A stretch of DNA of 7,405 bases from Candidatus Heimdallarchaeota archaeon (GTDB taxonomy: Archaea; Asgardarchaeota; Heimdallarchaeia; Heimdallarchaeales; Kariarchaeaceae): contig JACZSS010000119.1 of NCBI GenBank assembly GCA_022574115.1, positions 1 to 7,405 of the forward strand, read 5' to 3'. A model generated the notes under the pieces. That model was not told where the DNA came from and made no database searches. It saw nothing but the letters and a program-made list of their open reading frames with translations. The position numbers and the translations under genes are program-made. This document shows positions 1 through 5,838 of the stretch, piece by piece (position 1 is the stretch's first letter; each line of letters starts with the position of its first letter).

Positions 1-375
1 TTCGCTTCGGACGAAACAATAAATGGATCTGCCACAGAGGATGGGATTGGCAGGCAGCCCTTGCTTCGCCTTACAGCTATCGGCGCTATTCCAGAAACAT
101 TCACTACATCAATCGTATCAAGTTCGACGGATTCAGGTGATGCGACATCATCAAGTAATCCTGCGTCGTCCAGTGAGGGCACAACATCCAGCGAAACGAC
201 CGGTATAATTACCGAACCGCAAGTGGTCTCTGAATTCTCATCATTTGACGTAGATCCCATACAGCAAACAGCCCCAATTCCAGTTTCTTATTTCTGGATT
301 GTTGCAATACCAATATTACAATTAATTACTCATAGACTAAGAGTAAGGGGAGAGAGAAAAAGGAGTAGAAACTAA
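1..375 (+). CDS. 3' end of a secreted, C-terminally membrane-anchored surface protein (partial)
   Basis: The frame is open from the first base to TAA at 373-375, giving 124 residues; the 5' end lies outside the window. An internal TTG at 61 could be taken for a start, but the open frame before it argues for a truncated longer gene. Visible parts, in order: a possible end of an extracellular domain (residues 1-33), a Ser/Thr-rich low-complexity stalk (about 34-68), an acidic and Pro-containing spacer (70-94), one hydrophobic segment (about 95-110, PVSYFWIVAIPILQLI) and a strongly basic tail (RLRVRGERKRSRN). Stalk, membrane helix and Arg/Lys tail form the usual anchor of archaeal extracellular proteins, with the tail inside the cell. 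Stalk residues are plausible O-glycosylation sites. It overlaps the next gene by one base, so the two are probably co-translated. The function of the missing ectodomain cannot be judged. Confidence 0.8.
   Translation, partial: FASDETINGSATEDGIGRQPLLRLTAIGAIPETFTTSIVSSSTDSGDATSSSNPASSSEGTTSSETTGIITEPQVVSEFSSFDVDPIQQTAPIPVSYFWIVAIPILQLITHRLRVRGERKRSRN
361..365 (+). promoter_or_regulatory. Ribosome binding site deciding the 375 start
   Basis: AGGAG lies nine bases before ATG 375, inside the last codons of the upstream gene. With the TAATG overlap it fixes the start of the membrane protein and supports coupled translation. Confidence 0.6.
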
Positions 376-1049
376 TGCTATCACAACAACAAATATTTTT
401 CACGTTCGTTTTCCCCGCCATTGCTCTATTTATACCGTTAGGAGTCTTTCTATATCGTAAATACAAATATAATCTAGTAATTACGATCGACAGACGAACT
501 CTAACCAGATTCTTATTCACATGGTTCTCCTTGGGAGTACTGTTATTCATCCTTTTATTGTATCTGTCAAGTGGCATCAATTTCTTCGTGCAACTGGAAA
601 AAGGAATTTTTATTTCTATCTGGCAGATTGATTGGAATATCACAGAGCATCTAAGAATTACATTCGTATATAATCCTGGAATTGGCCTAATCGTGGTATC
701 AGTATTGAGCGGGTTACTGTATTCATCTTTGCTAACCTTACCCAAAGTTTGTACAATTAATACCACCCTAAGCCAAACAGGTAAGGATTCTGGAGGGGCT
801 GGTGGATCCGCATCATCATCGGTAGCGTCCGGTGTTTCCGGATTTTCTGCTGTAGCTTCATCTGCGGTATGCTGTACAACTTCATCCTTAGCAATCATAG
901 CCCCATCAATTTCAGTTTTCTTAGGTCCGTATGTTCCATTCTTAATGTTGTTTAGTTTTCTTTTACTGATCTACGCCTTTTACGTTGTAGTCATGCCAAA
1001 ATTTCCGCGTGTATCCGAGGGAATTACAGATGTTCCAGTATTGATTTGA
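375..1049 (+). CDS. Multi-pass membrane protein with a vicinal Cys-Cys motif, function unknown
   Basis: The product has 224 residues. The ATG shares its A with the stop of the preceding gene (TAATG), and AGGAG at 361-365 sits nine bases upstream, so this start is well supported and translational coupling is likely. Hydrophobic segments lie at about 7-27, 45-65, 101-121 and 187-207. A small-residue-rich, probably membrane-embedded stretch spans 141-183 (Gly/Ala/Ser/Val). The basic loop 28-45 is probably cytoplasmic, placing the aromatic and charged loop 66-99 outside. Cys166-Cys167 follow the small-residue helix and precede a further hydrophobic stretch. That arrangement recalls MerT-type mercury transporters and other small membrane proteins with a CC or CxxC pair, which suggests thiol or soft-metal chemistry. 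This is pattern analogy, not demonstrated homology. The gene ends with TGA. It may instead be a structural partner of the anchored surface protein encoded just upstream. Confidence 0.8.
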   Translation: MLSQQQIFFTFVFPAIALFIPLGVFLYRKYKYNLVITIDRRTLTRFLFTWFSLGVLLFILLLYLSSGINFFVQLEKGIFISIWQIDWNITEHLRITFVYNPGIGLIVVSVLSGLLYSSLLTLPKVCTINTTLSQTGKDSGGAGGSASSSVASGVSGFSAVASSAVCCTTSSLAIIAPSISVFLGPYVPFLMLFSFLLLIYAFYVVVMPKFPRVSEGITDVPVLI

Positions 1050-1691
1050 GTTAATATCGTATTCTAAGAAAAATTAAAGATGTGAAATTGATGAAGATCT
1101 TTGCAAAATGTATTATTCGATCTACGGTGGTTAATGCAGATGAAAAAAGGGTGGACGCATAATATTGAAATTCCTAGATTACAAAGACTCTAAATATATC
1201 GAATCAGCTCAATGAGCCATGTTAATAGATGATATGCCAGTCATTTAAGCGTGACAACACGTAATTAATACAGCAGGTTTGCGAAGAACATTGAAACTAG
1301 GGAATTCACAAGCAATGAAGGAAAAAGAAAGTTTGATATATCCTCACGGACTCATACTGATTTTATCCATTGCAGATACCGTAAATGATAGTCATATAAA
1401 TATCTAGTAAAATCAACCGCCACCTTCAAATGCACCAGTCGGATTGAGGTTTGCGTATCTTAAATATACACTCAACAAAATTAATCAATCTACATAACCT
1501 ATTTTATCTTTCAATTTCACTTTTAATCTCCTCCCTGATGCTTAAAATCTAGGATGATCTAATTATCTTTGAGACGGATTGTTGCAGTAATCTTTAATTC
1601 CAACGGCATCCGCACCCTACTCCGGAGAGATGTAGGCTCTGAAAAATATGTGGATCATCCGGAATAACTGTTTCTCACAAGACGATATTTC

Positions 1692-1712
1692 CCCCTCTCC
1701 GCATACGAGGGG
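1692..1712 (+). repeat. Short inverted repeat (hairpin)
   Basis: CCCCTC (1692-1697) and GAGGGG (1707-1712) pair perfectly as a six-bp, GC-rich stem around a nine-base loop, within otherwise AT-rich sequence. Role unknown; it could be part of a transcript ending at the oligo-T tract about 200 bases downstream. Confidence 0.4.
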
Positions 1713-1910
1713 TTACCATTAAATCATTAGGGAAGACTTGTGCTTATACTTGATGGTTGACTTTGGCAGATACATAGTATGCGTGACTAAATAATAGATA
1801 CATATTCTAATTAGCTATCGATCAAACAAACTAAGTTTAACAATTTTTCCCCTTATGTTTTTGAGGATCTCTGACCATAGCGGATTGGTAATTAATCTTT
1901 AACTTGGACC

Positions 1911-1925
1911 TTTTTTATTTTTTTT
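1911..1925 (+). terminator. Oligo-T tract, candidate archaeal terminator
   Basis: Six T, one A and eight T form a pyrimidine run with no strong hairpin directly before it. Archaeal RNA polymerase terminates on U-rich tracts without needing a hairpin. The nearest upstream gene ends at 1049, so a transcript ending here would have either an ~860-base 3' UTR or a separate non-coding origin. Confidence 0.4.
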
Positions 1926-2150
1926 GTGGTAAATTTTTAGTACATCCACTCTCTTATTCTTAGAGTTAATTGCGAGCCGGGAAGGAAGAACTCAGAATTT
2001 CCTGAAATGATAATGGACACCCTGACAGGTCTTTACGCTTCACAACTAGCTCAGAGACTTCATTTTGTTAATGAATAGTTTGCTAAAATTACCAAATCTA
2101 GCAATACCTATACATAATAGCTCGGGTAGAGCCAAAAAGAGATCGGGATT

Positions 2151-2172
2151 GAAATCTTAAAATAATATATTA
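2151..2172 (+). promoter_or_regulatory. Candidate BRE/TATA promoter of the SnoaL-like gene
   Basis: A purine-rich GAAATC (BRE-like) precedes TTAAAATA at 2157-2164 and further A/T-only sequence to 2172. Transcription would be expected to begin about 25 bases downstream, near 2185-2190, leaving a leader of roughly 30 bases before ATG 2217. Confidence 0.4.
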
Positions 2173-2216
2173 GCTGTGTCAGCCCCGGAACTCGCATAAT
2201 AAGGGATAATTAAAAG

Positions 2217-2651
2217 ATGACAGAAGAAAATAACGAAAAGATCATACGAAGTCTCTATGATGATTTCAATGATCGATCTTTCTTGCCTCCTAAGAAAGCT
2301 TGAGATCAATACCTTAGAGATGATTTTACATGGTTAACCCCCGAAACTATTCAATTAGATAGGGAGGGGTTCACTAATCGTTTTATCTGGCTTGTGGATA
2401 CATTTCCAGATGTAAAAGCTGCGATAGAGATTTATTTATCAGGAAATAGCAAAGTAACCGTAAAATACACCTGTAAGGCTGCATTTACAAAGGATTTAAA
2501 CCTTCCAGATGAATCATTGTCGATTCCTGCTCATGGCAAAGAAGTTTCTTGGTCTGGTGTCGATCTTTACGAATTTGAGGGAGGAAACGTCAAGCGGTGC
2601 GAAACATATTTCAACATGCAATTATTTATTCACGCTCTTCAAACAAGTTAA
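2217..2651 (+). pseudogene. SnoaL/NTF2-like protein interrupted by in-frame TGA
   Basis: From ATG 2217 the frame encodes an N-terminal helix (MTEENNEKIIRSLYDDFNDR), meets TGA at 2301-2303 (codon 29), then continues in the same frame to TAA at 2649-2651: 144 codon positions in all. Both sides match the SnoaL-like polyketide cyclase/NTF2-like layout. The family opens with a charged helix and aromatic positions, then has a DDF-type strand entry, a TFPDVK segment, and late strands such as GKEVSWSGVDLYEFEGG followed by a short C-terminal helix. The usual family length is about 130-150 residues, so the whole frame, not the downstream part, is the gene. A GTG at 2394 would give only 85 residues and lose the first helices of the cone fold. 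Family members are small cyclases, isomerases or binding proteins whose substrate cannot be read here. TGA ends two other genes in the window, so it is a real stop in this genome. A recent nonsense mutation or an assembly error is likeliest; selenocysteine is unlikely. Confidence 0.75.
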
Positions 2652-2799
2652 AAGCTTAAGTGTTGCCTAGGAAGTTGTCTCGTCATCAAAATAACAGTTA
2701 AGTAAGATATGATCGACCAAAATAACTAAAATGTTGAACAATTCTAAAAGCATAATCAATTTCCAATTATCATAAAGTTGGTTCAGGGTGTATTTTTTC
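2652..2799. other. Intergenic region upstream of the TPR gene
   Basis: AT-rich 148-bp spacer. The nonamer CAAAATAAC occurs twice (2687-2695 and 2718-2726), 31 bases apart. No strong TATA box stands out; TCTAAAAG near 2743 is a weak candidate. No terminator was recognised for the upstream gene. Confidence 0.35.
2787..2790 (+). promoter_or_regulatory. GGTG Shine-Dalgarno-like site deciding the 2800 start
   Basis: GGTG is complementary to the CACC core of archaeal 16S rRNA 3' ends and lies nine bases before ATG 2800. The GTG at 2788-2790, a possible alternative start, is embedded in this motif and is better read as binding site than start codon. Confidence 0.45.
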
Positions 2800-4317
2800 A
2801 TGGGTAACCCCAATCTCGATCAAATTCGATCATTAATTGACTCGGGAGATTATGATGAGGGCTTGAAACGCTTGCAAAATCATGACTCAAGTGATGAATT
2901 GGAAGGAGAGCTTCTAAAAGGAGAGATTCTTCAATTAAAAGGGAAATTGAAAAAAGCTCAATCAACATTAGAACAACTAATTGAGACATGTGAGTCCCTT
3001 TCAGAAAAGCCTCTGTTAATGCTTGCAAAATTGCGTCTTGCATTAATATTGCAAGAATTGGGACAAACAGCAGATGTGAATCTATTAATTGAGGGTACAC
3101 GCTTATTATTTGATGAAATTAAAAGGAGTCGAGACGGATCATCAAAAGGATTGGAGGTAATTTACCATGTTGTTATAGGAACATTGGATCACTATAGCGG
3201 CAAATTCGAAAATTCAGTGGCAGCTATTATGAAGGGATTGAGTTACTACAAAAAATTAAATTTGGTGGACCGTATTGGGTTTTCTGTCAATGGCATTAGC
3301 TTAGACAATCTAGAACCGCACATGAAGGGAGTAAATTATTTATTTATGGGAGAGGTAAATGCGGCGAATGAATACTTTCAGAAATGCCTTGAACTCGCTA
3401 ATATGTCAGGTAACGAGCAATTTAAAGCCCACACTCTCAATAATCTAGGTCGAGTTTATGCGCTAACAGGTGAATTAGATCTCGCTCTTGCAAAATTCAA
3501 AGAAAGCTTAGCACTTCGGTTGAAATTGGGAAATAAAATTGATTTAGCCTATTCGTTTACAACCATTGGTTCTCTTTATTATGAACAAGACGACTTTTAC
3601 AATTCATTGCAATATTTAAAACAGGCTCTGGAAATAAGAAGAGAGCTAAACAATCCTTTCATTGCTAGATCTTTATTCAAAATGATACATATAAATTTAG
3701 AAATAAATGATATACAGGCAGCTAACAAACTCTACGAGGAACTTACGGATCTGACAAGGAAGAGCCCACATACTTGGATAGAGCATTTTACCTTGCTATC
3801 GAAAGCATTGATTCTGTGTAACAGTAAAAGAATGCGAATGAAAATGCAAGGTCAGGACCTTTTGATAAATTTAATTGATAATAAAACTATCCCTCATGAT
3901 TTAAAGCTGATAGCCATCAAACAGTTATGCGATCTATATATTGACGAACTAAAGTTGTATGGTGAAGAGGAGGTACTGAATGATGTATTGGAACTTATTG
4001 AGACTTTATTTGAGATAGGTGAACAGCTAGATTCTCACTCAATACTTGCAGAAGCAATAATTTTAAAAGGAAAATTCGTTTTACTCAAAGGAGACATTGA
4101 AAGAGCAGTTGAATTGTTTGATGAAGCCGAAGCGATAACCTCAGAAAAAGGTCTGAAGAAGTTAGATCAAGTTATTAAGAGAGAAAAAGAGAATCTACAA
4201 AAGGAATTAACTCATTGGAAAACGTTGATATCTCGGAATGCCTCGATTGTGGAAATGATGGAGAAAGCCTCAATCAAAGAATATTGGCAAATAGCCATGA
4301 AACTAAAGAATTTGTGA
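2800..4317 (+). CDS. Tetratricopeptide-repeat (TPR) protein, Asgard-type
   Basis: The product has 505 residues from ATG 2800; a GTG at 2788 would add four residues (VYFF) but lies inside the ribosome binding site. TPR helical pairs can be seen at about 33-66, 121-155, 177-203, 208-242 (NNLGRVYALTGELDLALAKF), 248-283 (IGSLYYEQDDFYNSLQYLKQAL), 288-318 and 413-447 (LKGKFVLLKGDIERAVELFDEA). The clearest show the canonical small residues at positions 8 and 20 and the Ala/Leu pattern. Residues 320-410 are helical but degenerate. The end (about 451-480) is charged and heptad-like, probably a short coiled coil. There is no signal peptide or membrane segment, so it should be cytosolic. TPRs bind peptides and build complexes; no catalytic or DNA-binding domain is attached, so a scaffold or co-chaperone-like role is inference. 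Large families of such proteins are typical of Asgard genomes. It appears monocistronic. Confidence 0.92.
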   Translation: MGNPNLDQIRSLIDSGDYDEGLKRLQNHDSSDELEGELLKGEILQLKGKLKKAQSTLEQLIETCESLSEKPLLMLAKLRLALILQELGQTADVNLLIEGTRLLFDEIKRSRDGSSKGLEVIYHVVIGTLDHYSGKFENSVAAIMKGLSYYKKLNLVDRIGFSVNGISLDNLEPHMKGVNYLFMGEVNAANEYFQKCLELANMSGNEQFKAHTLNNLGRVYALTGELDLALAKFKESLALRLKLGNKIDLAYSFTTIGSLYYEQDDFYNSLQYLKQALEIRRELNNPFIARSLFKMIHINLEINDIQAANKLYEELTDLTRKSPHTWIEHFTLLSKALILCNSKRMRMKMQGQDLLINLIDNKTIPHDLKLIAIKQLCDLYIDELKLYGEEEVLNDVLELIETLFEIGEQLDSHSILAEAIILKGKFVLLKGDIERAVELFDEAEAITSEKGLKKLDQVIKREKENLQKELTHWKTLISRNASIVEMMEKASIKEYWQIAMKLKNL

Positions 4318-4351
4318 AATTCAAAGGTTGTCACTACATTGAGTGAATTGA

Positions 4352-4571
4352 CTAGCTAGACAATTTGTCTTAAAATACACTACGTTAAGAGTAAATTATC
4401 CCGTTGGAACCCGGAACTATCCCCCTCTAAAAACAGTTCGCGGAATTTACTAAGTTCATTCCAGAGTGGGTAAACACTAGTCTTGCACAGAATTGGACAA
4501 AGGAATCCTTCATCAATAAAAAAGTCACACGAAACAAGATCTCGAAACTTGCAAGACGAAGTCTCTGGAGT
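4352..4571 (+). pseudogene. Possible decayed coding remnant (two frames)
   Basis: Frame A is open from 4352 to a stop near 4455 and includes VNYPVGTRNYPPLKTV (4391-4438). Frame B is open from 4431 to TGA at 4569-4571 and reads KQFAEFTKFIPEWVNTSLAQ followed by a Lys/Arg-rich end (RNKISKLARRSLWS). Neither has a plausible start codon, but the composition is protein-like and a single frameshift around 4431-4440 would join them into one ~70-residue piece. No family is recognised. A chance open stretch remains quite possible. Confidence 0.2.
4358..4377 (+). promoter_or_regulatory. Palindrome abutting a TATA-like box (candidate regulated promoter)
   Basis: AGACAA-T-TTGTCT (4358-4370) is a perfect inverted repeat. 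Its last T begins TTAAAATA (4370-4377), a good archaeal TATA-like box. A regulator dimer bound there would cover the BRE/TATA region. If used, transcription would begin near 4400 and give the hydrolase a ~200-base leader. Confidence 0.35.
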
Positions 4572-4602
4572 TGATTGTCTGAGCAGCTTTGATTAATTTA
4601 TC

Positions 4603-5448
4603 TTGAACGAGCAGCTGTCTGCATTATTAAATAGAATAAGCATAATTCATGTTCTAGTGCCAATAATTACTTCAGTTGATGGAGAACAGATATTTTACGA
4701 AATTGTAGGAGATAGCGATATTTCCCTCATTCCGATTGGGGGTTGGGGAACACCAACAGGGAGAGAAATGTGGAAATATCAATTGCCATTTGCTTCCAGT
4801 TATAAATTAGTACTCATTGATCTTACAGGTTATGGCAGGTCTTCTAAAAATAGAAAAAATTTTACTATGCAATCATGGGGATACGATATAAAGTCAGTAG
4901 TAGAAAAATTAGATTTGAACAATATTATCCTTATCGGTCAATCTATGGGTGGCCCAATAATATTAGAAGCGGAAAAATTAATTTCTAGCCGAACTTTAGG
5001 ACTCATCTTAGTTGATTCTCTATTTCCAAATTCATTTTATAATCAGGTGGATGAAGAGATTATTAAACAGAAATTAAAGCCGTTTGAAGAAAACTTTTTG
5101 GAGTCATGGACAAATTTAGTAAATTCATTAATTACTGATAAAATTAACCCAGTTGATGTCAAAATGTTCGAGAAAACCTCTCATCAACTAGATCAACATA
5201 CAATTATCAGTTCACAGCGTGAATTTTTAAGATGGGAAATGAATGATATATTACCGGAAATAAATAAGCCAATCAAATGTATTGTAGCTGGGAAAACATT
5301 ACCAGAAGACGAAGAGAGAGAGGCTTATAATAAATTATTTGATACTCACTACATTGAAGATAGTGGCCATATCATGATGTTTGAAGATCCAGATAAATTT
5401 AATGAAATATTGGAAAATCGTATCCACGAATTGCTGATAAATATATAA
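4603..5448 (+). CDS. Alpha/beta hydrolase fold protein
   Basis: From TTG 4603 the product has 281 residues; an in-frame stop at 4594 bounds it upstream. The core starts at SVDGEQIFYEIVGD (24-37), so GTG 4657 (residue 19) is an equally plausible start; neither has a good ribosome binding site. The fold is clear: oxyanion-hole loop GGWG (46-49), LVLIDLTGYGRSS (69-81), nucleophile elbow GQSMGG with Ser114, the strand LGLILVDS (132-139), a variable cap region (about 140-215), and His256 in the DSGH motif. The acid normally sits in a GxxD turn after the seventh strand, where this protein has GKTL (230-233); Asp236 or a nearby Glu may substitute. No signal peptide or membrane helix is seen, so it is a cytosolic esterase, lipase or haloperoxidase-like enzyme of unknown substrate. 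The gene is visibly more AT-rich than secY. Confidence 0.9.
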   Translation: MNEQLSALLNRISIIHVLVPIITSVDGEQIFYEIVGDSDISLIPIGGWGTPTGREMWKYQLPFASSYKLVLIDLTGYGRSSKNRKNFTMQSWGYDIKSVVEKLDLNNIILIGQSMGGPIILEAEKLISSRTLGLILVDSLFPNSFYNQVDEEIIKQKLKPFEENFLESWTNLVNSLITDKINPVDVKMFEKTSHQLDQHTIISSQREFLRWEMNDILPEINKPIKCIVAGKTLPEDEEREAYNKLFDTHYIEDSGHIMMFEDPDKFNEILENRIHELLINI

Positions 5449-5464
5449 AATCAAAAATGATTTT
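5447..5464 (+). terminator. Hairpin overlapping the hydrolase stop, terminator-like
   Basis: AAAATCA (5447-5453) and TGATTTT (5458-5464) form a perfect seven-bp stem around an AAAA loop, ending in four T and followed by a second T-rich run near 5475-5480. It begins inside the TAA stop codon (5446-5448). A U-rich 3' side fits a transcription end for the hydrolase mRNA. Confidence 0.4.
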
Positions 5465-5723
5465 CAGATAAATCCTTTTCTTACTGATCCAAGATCGATG
5501 ATTGATAGTATGAGCGAAATACGCTCACAAGAGAAACAACCCACAAGGAAAAAAAACCTAGCACCCAGCACCTATCCTTATTCAAAATAACGAAAGAAAT
5601 GTCAAAAATCGGCGATTACATATATTTAGACTTATCTTATTCGGAACCCCTAGTCCTTTACTGGATAATCGAGAACTACTAGAAATTAATCCACGAATAA
5701 GTTTGCACGCGAGAAATCTAACT
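5465..5723. other. Intergenic region between hydrolase and secY promoter
   Basis: There is no gene I can support. It contains a perfect hairpin (5511-5527) and two tandem short ORFs of 26 and 27 codons (5510-5590 and 5599-5682) that lack ribosome binding sites and resemble no family I know. Confidence 0.4.
5511..5527 (+). repeat. Perfect six-bp inverted repeat
   Basis: TGAGCG (5511-5516), loop AAATA, CGCTCA (5522-5527). The GC-rich stem lies in AT-rich sequence about 60 bases after the hydrolase stop. It could be an RNA hairpin or an operator; there is no T-run after it, so it is not a classic terminator. Confidence 0.45.
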
Positions 5724-5737
5724 GAAATATTATATAA
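5724..5737 (+). promoter_or_regulatory. secY: BRE/TATA promoter of secY
   Basis: GAAATA (BRE-like, 5724-5729) directly precedes TTATATAA (5730-5737), the best TATA box in the window. Initiation is expected about 25 bases downstream, near 5758-5763, giving a secY leader of about 75-80 bases that would contain the hairpins at 5776-5809. Confidence 0.55.
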
Positions 5738-5775
5738 GTAGGAGAAAATGGTAAGCTAAGGTGAAGTCTATTTAG

Positions 5776-5809
5776 ACCAAGCCTTCGAAATGGTTGGTAA
5801 ATTACCAAC
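5776..5809 (+). promoter_or_regulatory. Structured secY leader with two mutually exclusive hairpins
   Basis: Hairpin 1 pairs ACCAA (5776-5780) plus CC (5782-5783) with GG (5792-5793) plus TTGGT (5794-5798), with G5781 bulged: seven bp in total. Hairpin 2 is the perfect 17-base palindrome GTTGGTAA-A-TTACCAAC (5793-5809). Both use 5793-5798, so only one can form at a time. A weaker repeat, GTCTA-TT-TAGAC (5766-5777), precedes them. The element lies about 30 bases before the secY start, suggesting post-transcriptional control, or a downstream operator if the palindrome works as DNA. Confidence 0.4.
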
Positions 5810-5838
5810 GTTAACATCCCAGAAAATAGTGATGATTT

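Larger units (their letters stand above)
1050..2216. other. 1.17-kb gap without a convincing gene
   Basis: All six frames are broken by frequent stops. The longest ATG/GTG/TTG-started stretches noted by eye are about 23-32 codons, for example 1091-1162 and 1569-1667 on the + strand, and none resembles a known family. TATA-like boxes occur at 1394-1402 and 1459-1468, a short hairpin at 1692-1712 and an oligo-T tract at 1911-1925. A Shine-Dalgarno-like motif on the minus strand (CTCCTCCC at 1528-1535) leads only to an 11-residue ORF. No tRNA-like cloverleaf or A/B-box pair was found. It may be a long 3' UTR, an unannotated non-coding RNA locus or an eroded gene. Confidence 0.6.
4318..4602. other. 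Intergenic region upstream of the hydrolase
   Basis: 285 bp with no complete gene. It contains a perfect 13-base palindrome abutting a TATA-like box (4358-4377) and a stretch whose translation is protein-like but lacks a start and needs a frameshift (4352-4571). No terminator for the TPR gene was recognised. Confidence 0.4.

Noticed and set aside
23..208. Plus-strand 61-residue frame at the window start
   Set aside because: It overlaps the Ser/Thr-rich surface-protein frame, which is open from base 1 and has coherent stalk, anchor and tail; the alternative is a shadow.
326..898. Minus-strand 190-residue open frame opposite the membrane-protein gene
   Set aside because: It is the antisense of a gene with a clear TAATG coupling, ribosome site and membrane helices; its translation has no domain character.
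1091..1162. 23-residue ORF in the large gap
   Set aside because: Such a length is expected by chance in AT-rich DNA, the ribosome site is weak and no family resemblance was seen.
1569..1667. 32-residue TTG-started ORF in the large gap
   Set aside because: The translation looks mildly protein-like, but a TTG start without a ribosome site and this length are compatible with chance.
2009..2026. C/D-box RNA candidate (TGATAA-like box followed by CTGA)
   Set aside because: The C box does not match RTGATGA well, and no second C'/D pair at normal spacing was found.
2301..2303. Genome-wide reassignment of TGA to a sense codon
   Set aside because: TGA terminates the membrane protein at 1049 and the TPR protein at 4317 at sensible lengths.
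2687..2726. Repeated CAAAATAAC nonamer (2687-2695, 2718-2726, again at 5583-5591)
   Set aside because: A-rich nonamers recur easily in this composition; there is no palindromy or consistent position relative to promoters.
5748..5759. Tiny ORF MVS with an upstream GGAG, a possible upstream ORF for secY
   Set aside because: It lies only 10-22 bases after the TATA box and so would be mostly upstream of the expected transcription start.
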